44,437 bases of DNA from Chryseobacterium carnipullorum (GCF_900142785.1 NZ_FRCD01000027.1:1-44437), one strand, 5' to 3'; shown: positions 8,885 to 17,136, numbered from the stretch's first letter. Numbers and translations are program-made. The notes: generated by a model not told the origin, from the sequence alone.

Positions 8885-9239
8885 TAATGTGCCTCTTATC
8901 AAAATTGTATTATTTGCATACTTTCCGCAGATAATTAAAAATATTAATAAAATTTAACACAATTAGTTCAGTTGTTAAATTATCGATAATTCTGATTTAC
9001 AATGCTTTATTGTTTTTGTAGATAAAAGTCTATTATTTTTTTTACATAAAATGAATAAATTCGAAAATTATGTCTTAAATTTGCGCAATAAGCAATGTTT
9101 TAAAATCAAATGCTTCAATCAGTTGCCTATCCATTAGACTGGAAAATGTTCAGTTTAAAAAAGAAGCACAAGTTGAGATGCATTTTCCATTTTGGAAAAT
9201 ATTGATGGGAAATAATGTAATTTAAATCTTTAAAAACTT
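8885..9239. other. 355 bp non-coding region with promoter and structured leader
   Basis: No coding frame is evident. A -7 element lies at 9076-9083, which leaves a leader of about 150 bases before the secreted protein at 9240. In the leader, ATTTTCCA (9182-9189) pairs with TGGAAAAT (9193-9200). No terminator for rimO is obvious. Confidence 0.5.
9076..9083 (+). promoter_or_regulatory. -7 element (TAAATTTG) for the secreted-protein pair
   Basis: TAAATTTG matches TAnnTTTG. Transcription would start near 9090, giving an unusually long leader of about 150 bases. Confidence 0.5.
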
Positions 9240-9869
9240 ATGAAAAAATTTTTATTAACAGCGACAATGCTCGTTGGCCTTTCGGCAGTTTCCAAGGCTC
9301 AGCAGGGACGTGTAGGTATTAACACGACTACACCTTCCGCAACGTTAGACGTAGTAGCCAATACTACTGATAATGCCAGACCTGATGCCTTATTAGTCCC
9401 TCGTATGACAGCTGCAGAGCTATCTGCTAAAGACAACACGTCAGGTACCTATGGTGCTCCACAAAATGGTGCCATAGTGTACATTACTTCAGGTACCGGT
9501 ACTGGCTCTAGAAAGGCTAAAATTACTGGTGCAGGATTTTATTATTTTGATAATGTAGTTCCTGAATGGAAGCCTTTTGGTGGGGGCGCTGCTCCAGTTG
9601 GTATGACGGTTAGAGCTCAGACTGCTGGTACTATTTCCGATGCAGATTTAGGTAATGCTATACTTGTTACTTCAAATACTACTTTTGATTTAAGTATCTT
9701 AACCAAAACTAACGGAAAAACTATCTCTTTCATTGATACTACTCCAAATGGAACTGGTTTTAGTGTTACAGGAGCACATTCGTCTGCAACCGTTTCACCA
9801 ATCCAGGCAGGTGGTACATTGACTTATATATGCGATGGTACTAACTGGTATACTTTCAACGGTTTCTAA
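9240..9869 (+). CDS. Secreted protein of unknown function
   Basis: A 209-residue protein with a clear signal peptide (MKKFLLTATMLVGLSAVSKA, then QQGRVG). The mature N-terminus has GRVGINTTTPSATLDV, a short motif common at the start of large families of flavobacterial surface and fibre-like proteins. The rest is rich in T, G and N with predicted short strands. It contains GFYYFDNVVPEWKPFGG (about residues 99-115), which is echoed in the next gene. The C-terminus (TLTYICDGTNWYTFNGF) resembles the ending of such fibre-like proteins. No T9SS sorting domain or enzyme motif is visible. It is probably cotranscribed with 9914, which follows after 44 bases. Function not recognised. Confidence 0.7.
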   Translation: MKKFLLTATMLVGLSAVSKAQQGRVGINTTTPSATLDVVANTTDNARPDALLVPRMTAAELSAKDNTSGTYGAPQNGAIVYITSGTGTGSRKAKITGAGFYYFDNVVPEWKPFGGGAAPVGMTVRAQTAGTISDADLGNAILVTSNTTFDLSILTKTNGKTISFIDTTPNGTGFSVTGAHSSATVSPIQAGGTLTYICDGTNWYTFNGF

Positions 9870-9913
9870 TAAGGGAATTTCAATTATCAGATTAATAATT
9901 TAAGAACAAAGTT

Positions 9914-10636
9914 ATGAAACTCTATATAACAACAATTTTACTTGCCATCGTTTCAGGTACAAGTAGCACATTCGCTCAGATCAGATCTAACAATGCTGTT
10001 AGTTCCACAGTTGGAGGACAGTCAGTTTTTCTTGACGCTTCTGCTAATGGATTTTCGGGAAGTACTAATTCCGGTAAAGGTCTTGCATTTCCACGTACAA
10101 ACCTTACAACTTTTACATTTGTAACTCCAACTACCGGAGCACTTAACTTTCCTACAGGATATGACGGTATGATCGTTTATAATTCAGGGACAGGTAATAC
10201 TCCTGCTACAGGATCTGGTGTCGGAGCTCAGGCGGTAACTCCTGGATTCTACTATTTCTCTAATCCTACCGCAGGTCCTGGTAATTATACTACGGCTGGT
10301 GGTCGTTGGTTGCCAATTGCAGGAAACCCTAAAGTAAACTTTACGAATTCTGAAGTAGCAACGAATACCTTAGTAAACAATGCTCAGGTATACGCAATCA
10401 AAGGACAGTTTACCGCTACAGGAAGCTCTACAGCTGTTGATATTCCTGCTCCTACAGGGATGACTGCATTGTATGGTATCACTATTTATAAGGCTGGTAC
10501 AAACACTGTTTATGACAGAAGTTTATATTCTTATACATTAGCAACCACTGCAGGAAATGCTATTACTGGTTCACCAAGCATGTCAGTCGTATATCCTTCA
10601 GGGACTTATGACTATGTAATAGAATACTTAAAATAA
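9914..10636 (+). CDS. Secreted protein of unknown function, related in layout to its neighbour
   Basis: A 240-residue protein with a signal peptide ending near TFAQ (residues 18-22). The mature part is low in charge and rich in T, G, S and N. The segment GFYYFSNPTAGPGNYTTAGG then RWLPIAG parallels GFYYFDN...EWKPFGG of the upstream protein, so the two may share one beta module. A phrase ALNFPTGYDGMIVYNSGTG (about 77-95) is typical of flavobacterial proteins of this type. The C-terminus (PSGTYDYVIEYLK) ends in a strand but is not a recognised sorting signal. A strong terminator follows. Surface display or matrix contribution is only a guess. Confidence 0.7.
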   Translation: MKLYITTILLAIVSGTSSTFAQIRSNNAVSSTVGGQSVFLDASANGFSGSTNSGKGLAFPRTNLTTFTFVTPTTGALNFPTGYDGMIVYNSGTGNTPATGSGVGAQAVTPGFYYFSNPTAGPGNYTTAGGRWLPIAGNPKVNFTNSEVATNTLVNNAQVYAIKGQFTATGSSTAVDIPAPTGMTALYGITIYKAGTNTVYDRSLYSYTLATTAGNAITGSPSMSVVYPSGTYDYVIEYLK

Positions 10637-10660
10637 GATCAATACTTATTTATATAATTT

Positions 10661-10692
10661 AAACCAATGAGCAATCATTGGTTTTTTTTTTT
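10661..10692 (+). terminator. Rho-independent terminator after the secreted-protein pair
   Basis: AAACCAATGA (10661-10670), loop GCAA, TCATTGGTTT (10675-10684), then a run of T to 10692. Confidence 0.92.
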
Positions 10693-11073
10693 GATAATAT
10701 GTGGAATCAAATCCGAAAGTAAGAACAAGGCTAAATTAGGATAATATTTTAGCGGCTACAAAATCGATTTGGTATTCAATTTGATTATAATGAAGAAGAT
10801 AGCTTTTGAAATAGAGATCAATTATTGTAGTTGTAAATAAAGAATATCAGGTAGTATTTGGATTTAATGTTAAATAGTGATGTTAAAATAATTACGAGTG
10901 ATGATATAAACGGCCTTAAATAACTTCTACCAAGCCTGTTCTCTACCTTAAGCATCTTAAAAATTTTAATTTTTTAAATCATTTCATCTGCATTATAAGA
11001 TTTTTATGATTTACGTAAATTATTGACATTCAACGAGTTTTATAATTCTGTTTTTGAATTTTTTTGGTAATAA

Positions 11074-11199
11074 GTTAATTATGTTAACTTTTAGCTTGTT
11101 TTTTTAACGTTTTTTAACAGTGTGGTTTAAAACCCCTGTTAATAGGGAGTTACAAGCTTCGTTAACATATAATTTTGTTTTCGTTAACGGTTTTTAACA
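11074..11199. promoter_or_regulatory. Cluster of GTTAAC/TTAACR hexamers
   Basis: GTTAAC or one-base variants occur at 11074, 11083, 11104, 11114, 11138, 11161, 11183 and 11194. The copy at 11182-11189 is the palindrome CGTTAACG. Several spacings are near one or two helical turns (9-10 and 21-24 bases). The cluster lies just upstream of the -7 element at 11230. Binding by a regulator is inferred. Confidence 0.4.
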
Positions 11200-11200
11200 T

Positions 11201-11243
11201 ACGGAGTAGGGACTTTACAACATTCCTTATACTTTTGCTCCGT
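11201..11243 (+). promoter_or_regulatory. Promoter of the RlpA-like gene, framed by an inverted repeat
   Basis: The -7 element TACTTTTG is at 11230-11237. ACGGAG (11201-11206) and CTCCGT (11238-11243) form a perfect 6 bp inverted repeat around the core promoter. The leader to the ATG at 11264 would be about 20 bases. Confidence 0.5.
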
Positions 11244-11263
11244 CAAAACCAATAAAATTCAAG

Positions 11264-11635
11264 ATGATGAAAAGATTCATTCTCGTAATCATAATGATGA
11301 TTTCAACCTTAGGTATTTATTCTTTTACAAATAATGCCTTAGATGCGAAGAAAACAAGTTATGCATCGTACTACCACGATAAATTTAACGGTAGAAAAAC
11401 AGCTAGCGGGGAGATCTTTAGTAATTCAAAGTTTACCGCTGCCAACAGAACGCTTCCGTTTGGAACTAATATTAAAGTTACCAATCTGAACAATGGAAAA
11501 CAGGTGATAGTGAAGATTAATGATAGAGGACCTTTCCATGCATCAAGAGCATTAGATATTTCTAAAGCTGCGTTCGACGAAATCGGAGATATCAATCATG
11601 GTACAATTCCGGTGGAATATGAAATTGTCGACTAA
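11264..11635 (+). CDS. Small RlpA-like double-psi beta-barrel protein
   Basis: A 123-residue exported protein that is essentially one RlpA/DPBB domain. After a signal peptide (about residues 1-25) come the family signatures ASYYHDKFNGRKTASGE (about 34-50), AANRTLPFGTNIKVTN (58-73) and VKINDRGPF (82-90), and then a segment with SRALDISKAAFDEIG. RlpA domains bind or cleave peptidoglycan glycan strands lacking stem peptides. The SPOR domain of Escherichia coli RlpA is absent, as is common for short flavobacterial versions. Either of two adjacent ATGs (11264, 11267) may start it. It has its own promoter and a bidirectional terminator. Confidence 0.88.
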   Translation: MMKRFILVIIMMISTLGIYSFTNNALDAKKTSYASYYHDKFNGRKTASGEIFSNSKFTAANRTLPFGTNIKVTNLNNGKQVIVKINDRGPFHASRALDISKAAFDEIGDINHGTIPVEYEIVD

Positions 11636-11653
11636 ATTTATGATTTAAATTTA

Positions 11654-11688
11654 AAAAAGCCAGCTGAATTCAGCTGGCTTTTTATTTT
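11654..11688. terminator. Bidirectional terminator between convergent genes
   Basis: A perfect 30-base palindrome, AAAAAGCCAGCTGAA (11654-11668) with its complement (11669-11683). T-rich flanks serve both strands, so it can end the RlpA-like gene and xth. Confidence 0.92.
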
Positions 11689-11703
11689 GTAGTCTTTTTT
11701 TAT

Positions 11704-12468
11704 TTAGACGTTTAATTCTAGCAACGCAGGGCAGTGGTCCGAATGTACGGCCTCCTTTAATATAACGGCCCTTGAAAGCTTGTCTTTTAAAGTATATGTG
11801 GCAAAGTTATAATCAAGTCTCCAGCCTTTATTTTTAGCTCTGGAATTCTGTCGGTAGCTCCACCAGGTGTAATTGTCCGGTTCATTGTTAAAAAAGCGGA
11901 AACTGTCAATCAGTTCACATTCTTCGATAAAGCTGGTCATCCATTCCCGTTCCATCGGCAGGAAGCCGGAAACATTCTTTAAACGCACCGAATCATGAAT
12001 ATCGATAGCCTGATGGCAAATATTGAAATCTCCCGAAATAATAAGGTTAGGAATCGTTTTTCTGAGTTCCTTTATATAGATTAGGAAATCATGACAAAAC
12101 TGCATCTTAAATTCAAGTCTTTCGATATTACTCGCAGAAGGCACATAAACAGAAATTACTGAGTAGCCGTCAAAATCTGCACGGATGATCCTGCCTTCAT
12201 TATCGTAACTTTCAATACCACATCCGTATTCAACATGACTCGGCTTGATTTTAGACGCGATTCCGACCCCGCTGTAGCCTTTTCTTACCGCAGAGTGCCA
12301 GTAACTATGATAACCGATTTTTTCAAGACTTTCAATATCGATCTGATCGTTTCCTGCTTTGCTTTCCTGAATGCAGACAATATCAGGATCAGCAGTCTTC
12401 AGCCAGCCTAAAAAATCTTTTGTGAAAGCCGCCCTGATTCCGTTGACATTATAGGTGATTAACTTCAT
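11704..12468 (-). CDS. xth: Exodeoxyribonuclease III / AP endonuclease
   Basis: A 254-residue Mg-dependent nuclease of base-excision repair, cutting 5' to abasic sites and degrading 3' ends. The ExoIII family shows through MKLITYNVNGIRAA (N7), CIQESKAG (metal-binding E35), SGDFNICH (catalytic D and N, about 145-152), WWSYRQNSRAKNKGWRLDY (about 203-221) and the terminal SDHCPALLEL with the catalytic Asp-His pair. Length fits the short XthA/ExoA class. Its ATG overlaps the TGA of the upstream YciI-like gene by 4 bases, so the pair is translationally coupled. Confidence 0.95.
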   Translation of the reverse strand: MKLITYNVNGIRAAFTKDFLGWLKTADPDIVCIQESKAGNDQIDIESLEKIGYHSYWHSAVRKGYSGVGIASKIKPSHVEYGCGIESYDNEGRIIRADFDGYSVISVYVPSASNIERLEFKMQFCHDFLIYIKELRKTIPNLIISGDFNICHQAIDIHDSVRLKNVSGFLPMEREWMTSFIEECELIDSFRFFNNEPDNYTWWSYRQNSRAKNKGWRLDYNFATYTLKDKLSRAVILKEAVHSDHCPALLELNV

Positions 12469-12758
12469 GAGTTTTTGATAAAAGATTTAAAATGTTCGTT
12501 ATATTTTGATGGAATAAATTCAGTGATTTCATAATCCGCTATGTCATTACTATAGAAAGGATCTTCTTTAATGATATCCTGAATTTCTTCTTTGGAATGT
12601 GCATCAGCAAGAATAATTCCTCCTGTTCTGGGTTCTTTTCTGCCAGAAGTGATCAGGTGTCCGGAGTTGTAATATTTTTCAAGAAAATCATTGTGTTCCC
12701 GGATAAAGTGTTCCACATTTTCCAGGGAAGTTTTATACGTAAGAGAAATAATAAACAT
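12465..12758 (-). CDS. YciI-like protein
   Basis: A 97-residue ferredoxin-like fold protein of the YciI/YCII family. Visible family features are MFIISLTYKTSLENVEHF at the N-terminus, the conserved His-containing HNDFLEKYYNSGHLITSG (about 21-38) and DPFYSNDIADYEITEF (about 66-81), which carries the family Asp-Pro-Phe. Some members are hydrolytic dehalogenases or peroxidase-like; most are uncharacterised. The start at 12758 matches the family N-terminus; a longer frame to 12830 runs through a hydrophobic, non-conserved leader. It overlaps xth by 4 bases. A near-consensus -7 element (TATCTTAG on the minus strand, 12769-12776) lies just upstream. Confidence 0.8.
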   Translation of the reverse strand: MFIISLTYKTSLENVEHFIREHNDFLEKYYNSGHLITSGRKEPRTGGIILADAHSKEEIQDIIKEDPFYSNDIADYEITEFIPSKYNEHFKSFIKNS

Positions 12759-12816
12759 TGTTTTTTTGCTAAGATATGAAGTCTTTGAGATTATTAAAAG
12801 AGGCGGGAAAAAAGAA

Positions 12817-12844
12817 GCGGCAAAAATCATTTGATTTTTGCCGC
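12817..12844 (-). terminator. Terminator after porX
   Basis: GCGGCAAAAATC (12817-12828), loop of 4, GATTTTTGCCGC (12833-12844). On the minus strand the stem is followed by TTCTTTTTT, so it serves the porX transcript. Confidence 0.88.
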
Positions 12845-12881
12845 CCCTGAACCCAAAATTTAAATAAACTATGAGAAAAAA

Positions 12882-14426
12882 CTACTTGGGTTCTAAAATA
12901 CTGAAAGGAATGATGCATTCCTCCAATGAGATGCCACCGTGCTGGTAGGTTTCTTTGTAATAATTCACAAAGTGATTATAATTTTTAGGATAAGCCAGAA
13001 AAATATTGTTTTTTGCAAAAATATACTTCGAGCTTAAATTCCCTTTTGGTAGAAAAAGTTTCTCGGGATTCGTAATAGCCCATACATCACTGCTGTCGTA
13101 GGTTAAACTTTTCCCTGTTTTATATCGGATGTTTGTGGAGGTCTCGCGATCCCCCACAACTTTGCTCGGCTTTTTTACATACACCGTTCCATGGTCTGTA
13201 GTGATTACAAGTTTATAACCACTTTCTGCCGCAGCTTTGATAATTTTCAATAATGATGAATTTTCAAACCAGTTAAGAGTAAGGGATCTGAAAGTTTTAT
13301 CATCACGGATCAGCTGATCTACAATATGATTATCCGTTTTAGCATGCGAAAGGATATCAATGAAGTTATAAACGATTACCAGAAGATCATTATTTTTATG
13401 CTGGTTAAAATCATCGTAGATTTTTCTTTCAAAATCAGCATTCAATACCTTAAGATACTTCATCGATTTAGATCCAAGACCAATTCTTTTCATCTGGTCT
13501 TCCAGAAAATCACGTTCAAATTCATTTTTATTTCCTTCTTCATTATCATTGAACCACTTATCAGGGAAACGTTTCTCAATCTCAGATGGCATCAGACCAG
13601 CGAAAAATGAGTTTCTTGCATACTGTGTAGCCGTCGGAAGAATACTGTAGTAATAATCCTCTGAAATCTTATTGTAATATTTTGTGAATAATGGTTCTAT
13701 AACTTTCCACTGATCAAAACGAAGATTATCGACCATAAGGAGAAGAACTTTTTCTTTTTCTACTTCCGGTTTTACTTTTTCTTTAAATAGAGTATGGCTC
13801 ATTAAAGGCTTCTCAGAATCTGTTAACCAGCCTTCGTAATTTTTTTCTATGAACTTCGCAAACTGAATATTTGCTTCCTCTTTCTGCGACTGCAAAAGAT
13901 CCGAAAATTCATTATCCGCTACTTTATCAAATTTAATTTCCCAGCTCAGAATTTTCTTATAATATTCTGCCCATTCCTGATAAGTTCTGATATAGGAAAG
14001 TTCCATAGACAGGTTTCTGAATTCCTGCTGGTACTGAAGAATTGTTTTCTGTTCTACAAGATTGTCCTCCTGCAGATTCTTTTTTAATGACAATAAGATC
14101 TGGTTAGGATTTACAGGTTTAAGAATGTAGTCAGCAATCTGTGATCCGATTGCTTCTTCCATAATATGTTCCTCCTCACTTTTTGTGACCATAACAATTT
14201 TAAGAGCATTATCTTTCTCTTTGATCATGGGAATGGCTTCCAATCCCGAAATGCCGGGCATATTTTCATCAATAAGCGTCAATGCAAATTTCTCCGAATC
14301 CATTAGTTCCAGAGCCTCGTTGACGTTATTGACAGGGGTTACGTGGTAACCTTTTTTTTCTAAAAATACGATATGGGGTTTGAGTAAATCTATTTCATCA
14401 TCTATCCATAATATCTTTTCCGACAT
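12882..14426 (-). CDS. porX: PorX-type response regulator with PglZ/alkaline-phosphatase-fold domain
   Basis: A 514-residue cytoplasmic regulator. Residues 1-120 form a CheY-like receiver with D9/D10, phospho-acceptor D53 (LTLIDENMP), T81 and K103 (ILKPVNP). A helical linker follows (about 120-220), then a PglZ domain of the alkaline phosphatase superfamily with LLLMVDNLRFDQW (D233), the nucleophile-region segment PTATQYARNSFF (264-275) and VITTDHGTVYV near residue 407. This architecture defines PorX, the regulator of T9SS gene expression that works with the PorY kinase and SigP in Porphyromonas. The PglZ part in homologues is a zinc phosphodiesterase acting on oligonucleotides. It is monocistronic here with its own terminator. 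The kinase is not in the window. Confidence 0.9.
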   Translation of the reverse strand: MSEKILWIDDEIDLLKPHIVFLEKKGYHVTPVNNVNEALELMDSEKFALTLIDENMPGISGLEAIPMIKEKDNALKIVMVTKSEEEHIMEEAIGSQIADYILKPVNPNQILLSLKKNLQEDNLVEQKTILQYQQEFRNLSMELSYIRTYQEWAEYYKKILSWEIKFDKVADNEFSDLLQSQKEEANIQFAKFIEKNYEGWLTDSEKPLMSHTLFKEKVKPEVEKEKVLLLMVDNLRFDQWKVIEPLFTKYYNKISEDYYYSILPTATQYARNSFFAGLMPSEIEKRFPDKWFNDNEEGNKNEFERDFLEDQMKRIGLGSKSMKYLKVLNADFERKIYDDFNQHKNNDLLVIVYNFIDILSHAKTDNHIVDQLIRDDKTFRSLTLNWFENSSLLKIIKAAAESGYKLVITTDHGTVYVKKPSKVVGDRETSTNIRYKTGKSLTYDSSDVWAITNPEKLFLPKGNLSSKYIFAKNNIFLAYPKNYNHFVNYYKETYQHGGISLEECIIPFSILEPK

Positions 14427-14559
14427 AATTTATTTTTTTACATGGTTATAGCATCAAAATGTTGACCAATTCCTTTTAAATTCTCACAAATTAGAGACAA
14501 TAAAAGTTAAATATTAGTTAAATGAAAATTCACTTCATCACAGCAGATATTTAATTTCT

Positions 14560-16203
14560 TTAAAAACCAGTCTTTATATAATCTAAAGCTCTTTCCAGAA
14601 CTTCGTCTTTTCCTTTCTGTACGCCCTTTACTGTAGGCTTTATAACAATATCAGGGATAATTCCAATCCTTTGCGTTTCTCTTCCATCAGGATAGTACGC
14701 TCCAAGTCCCGTAAAGCAAGTGTCCAGATCTGCAATTTTAAACCGGATGATATCACCATTTGCTCCTGAAGTATTACTTCCGATGACTTTCGCTTTAGGA
14801 TGCTGTTTAAACATCATTGTTGTAGTTTCTGCCTGACTTTGCGTATTCTCGTCCACCAAAACTACTACATTTCCCTTATAGTAATCCGGATTCTTTCTGC
14901 CGATACTATTTTTAGCGCTATAAAATTTACTCAAATAATCCGTCTCCGGGAAATTAAATTGATAATAAATTGATTTTTCAGGAAGAATCATTTTGCTTAG
15001 GGGGAAAATAGTCAGTTTAGGGTAATTTCTCAGGTCGAAAATGATGGAGGTGGTCGATTTTAAATCTTTATACATATCATCCAGATCACTTCTTTCAATG
15101 ATGCCCATATTGACGTAACCTATCTTATGGTCAGAATCCAGAAACTCCCATTTTTTTCGAACTGACGGCTTTTCAGGGATGATATCCTTGAGAAGATAAG
15201 TTGGAACGGTCATACTCAGGTTCTGCCCGTCGCGCTCTATTTTTAATGCAATAGAATCATTATTACTGAAAAGGAAAAGATTTTTTACCTTGTTGATTTT
15301 TCCCCATGAATTAGAGGCGGGAATATATTTCCCTAAACTATTGACCATCTGAGGAATCGTCCTGCCATTGATATCATAAATTACGTCTCCGGTCTTTAAG
15401 GCCCTTTCTTCATTCAATGTATGATGAATGATTTTAGTTACGACCAGTTTTCCCTCCGCATAAATATATTCCACCGGAACTTTTCTTCTTCCATGCTGAT
15501 AGGTATTAATGATAGGAGAATATAAAAAGGCATGGGAGTCATCCACTTTTGTCACCAGCTCCGCAAGAGTCAGATGATAATCTTCATCATTGGCAATCTC
15601 TGTGAATTTCGGGATCATTTCTTTTAAAACATCATTCCAGTTCTGATCAGTCTGATATTTGTATGGAAAAAAATACTCTACCAGATTCCAGTATCTGAAA
15701 AGCTCCAGAAGACTCGTTTGTTTGGATGTGAATTTTGAACCGTAAGAATTTTCATTTTTGAAATAAACCTTTTTTCCGCCAATTCCAAAGTAGTGATTAC
15801 TCTCAAGATTTCTGTTGTTTTGAATAAAAAGGAGTTCACGGCTTACCTTCTCATCGAATAGATGCCTGTCGTTGATCCATGTGAGATCAAAGTTTCTCAA
15901 AAAATAGACTTTCTCTCTGCTTGGTATTAAGCATTTCTTACAATCATCAACTTTCCCAAGACTGCTGATCCATTTAGAATACAATTCATTCAGTTGAACT
16001 TTATCATCAATCTGATCAAGCTCGTCAATTTTTTGGATAAGTTGTCTGTCCCAGTCAAAATCCCCTTTTGCCACATGAGGATGGTAATATTTTAAAAATC
16101 CCCAGACTTTACAAAGCGATTCGAGTTTCTGAGTTTCAGATAAAGCCTGTGCAGAAAAGTTGAAACTTAAAAAGGATAGGATGATAATGAATAAACTTTT
16201 CAT
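14560..16203 (-). CDS. Secreted S41-family peptidase
   Basis: A 547-residue exported serine peptidase of the C-terminal processing/tricorn-core family. A signal peptide (MKSLFIIILSFLSFNFSAQA) supports the start at 16203; the 19 extra residues of a longer frame would overlap the promoter. Two copies of a helical substrate-side motif are seen (KVWGFLKYYHPH and FRYWNLVEYFFPYKY). A PDZ-like segment follows with TGDVIYDINGRTIPQM, then the S41 core with IIFDLRNYPK and VVVLVDENTQSQAETTTMMF. The Ser in QSQAE aligns with the catalytic Ser. NTSGANGD and a terminal PDIVIKPT segment complete the fold. Proteins of this layout are common in Bacteroidetes; substrates are unknown. Confidence 0.85.
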   Translation of the reverse strand: MKSLFIIILSFLSFNFSAQALSETQKLESLCKVWGFLKYYHPHVAKGDFDWDRQLIQKIDELDQIDDKVQLNELYSKWISSLGKVDDCKKCLIPSREKVYFLRNFDLTWINDRHLFDEKVSRELLFIQNNRNLESNHYFGIGGKKVYFKNENSYGSKFTSKQTSLLELFRYWNLVEYFFPYKYQTDQNWNDVLKEMIPKFTEIANDEDYHLTLAELVTKVDDSHAFLYSPIINTYQHGRRKVPVEYIYAEGKLVVTKIIHHTLNEERALKTGDVIYDINGRTIPQMVNSLGKYIPASNSWGKINKVKNLFLFSNNDSIALKIERDGQNLSMTVPTYLLKDIIPEKPSVRKKWEFLDSDHKIGYVNMGIIERSDLDDMYKDLKSTTSIIFDLRNYPKLTIFPLSKMILPEKSIYYQFNFPETDYLSKFYSAKNSIGRKNPDYYKGNVVVLVDENTQSQAETTTMMFKQHPKAKVIGSNTSGANGDIIRFKIADLDTCFTGLGAYYPDGRETQRIGIIPDIVIKPTVKGVQKGKDEVLERALDYIKTGF

Positions 16204-16229
16204 TAAGGATACTAGTTGATTAAAGCGAT

Positions 16230-16261
16230 CAAAGGTAAATGTAAAACCCATATCACGCAAA
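16230..16261 (-). promoter_or_regulatory. Bacteroidetes-type promoter of the S41 peptidase gene
   Basis: On the minus strand TTTG (16258-16261) and TACCTTTG (16230-16237) are 20 bases apart, an ideal -33/-7 pair. Transcription would start about 20 bases before the ATG at 16203. Confidence 0.75.
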
Positions 16262-16362
16262 GCTTAATACAGATTACGGGTATAAAAAATACCATAAAAG
16301 ATGAGTACCTATTATTTTTTAAAAAAAATGGACTTTTGTATTTTATCTTAATTCTGATGAAC

Positions 16363-17136
16363 TTATTTTCTTTTCAGCAGCGGATGATTGGTCTCATTTC
16401 TCACTACTTCAAAATATGGCAGATCATCAAATAATTTGGATAAAGTAGAATATCCGTAGGTTCTTGAATCAAAACTCGGATCGATCTTTCTGATATTGGT
16501 ACCGAGTGTTGAGATAAAAGCCATGTCGTTCTCGTTAGCAGAGATTTCAAATGCTTTTGAAATCGTTTCTTCATCTTTCCGGGATAAGAAGTTTTGAAAC
16601 TCATGAACTTTAGGACTTACAGCCTCTTTTTTTACCGTTTCTTCAGTTTTATTTTCCTTTATTTTGTGGCTTTCAGCTTTTGATTCTTTTTTAACTTTAG
16701 GAGTGATGTTTTCAGTATAAGTAAAGATGTCGCAGGATTTTACAAAAGCTTCTGGTGTTTTTTTCTCTCCTATACCCATCACGAAAAGTCCTTCCTCACG
16801 GATTCTTTTGGCTAAACCGGTGTAATCGCTGTCACTTGAAACAATACAGAAACCTTCAACACTTTTTCCGTGCAAAATATCCATGGCATCAATAATCATG
16901 GCTCCATCTGTTGAGTTTTTTCCACTGGTATAAGAGAATTTCTGAATGGGATTGATAGAGTAAAGATTGACAAGATCTTTCCACGAATTCATACTTTGAG
17001 AGGTCCAGTCTCCATAAATCCTTCTGATGGTAGCCTTACCATATTTTGAAACCTCTTCAATGGTTTCTTTTAATAACTTGGCTTGTGCATTATCACCATC
17101 AATAAGAATAGCGATATTAAATTTTTTGTCACTCAT
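16363..17136 (-). CDS. NYN-domain RNase-like protein with OST-HTH/LOTUS domain
   Basis: A 257-residue protein with two recognisable parts. Residues 1-140 are a NYN (PIN-like) domain: ILIDGDNAQAK (D13, D15), NSTDGAMIIDAMDILH and VSSDSDYTGLAKRIRE supply the acidic metal-binding residues of this nuclease fold. A charged Lys/Glu linker (about 145-172) leads to a C-terminal OST-HTH/LOTUS-type domain with TYGYSTLSKLFDDLPYFEV, a putative RNA-binding module. The pairing resembles bacterial LabA-like/MARF1-type proteins. Metal-dependent RNase activity is likely from the family, but the RNA target is unknown. It appears to be a single-gene unit. Confidence 0.85.
   Translation of the reverse strand: MSDKKFNIAILIDGDNAQAKLLKETIEEVSKYGKATIRRIYGDWTSQSMNSWKDLVNLYSINPIQKFSYTSGKNSTDGAMIIDAMDILHGKSVEGFCIVSSDSDYTGLAKRIREEGLFVMGIGEKKTPEAFVKSCDIFTYTENITPKVKKESKAESHKIKENKTEETVKKEAVSPKVHEFQNFLSRKDEETISKAFEISANENDMAFISTLGTNIRKIDPSFDSRTYGYSTLSKLFDDLPYFEVVRNETNHPLLKRK

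Larger units (their letters stand above)
10693..11263. other. 571 bp non-coding region upstream of the RlpA-like gene
   Basis: No credible gene is present. The right half (11074-11199) holds eight GTTAAC/TTAACR-like hexamers, followed by an inverted repeat and a -7 element, so it looks like a regulatory region. The left half (10693-11070) is AT-rich without structure I can name. Confidence 0.5.

Noticed and set aside
12759..12830. N-terminal extension of the YciI-like protein
   Set aside because: The family N-terminus starts at 12758; the extension is not conserved and overlaps the likely promoter.
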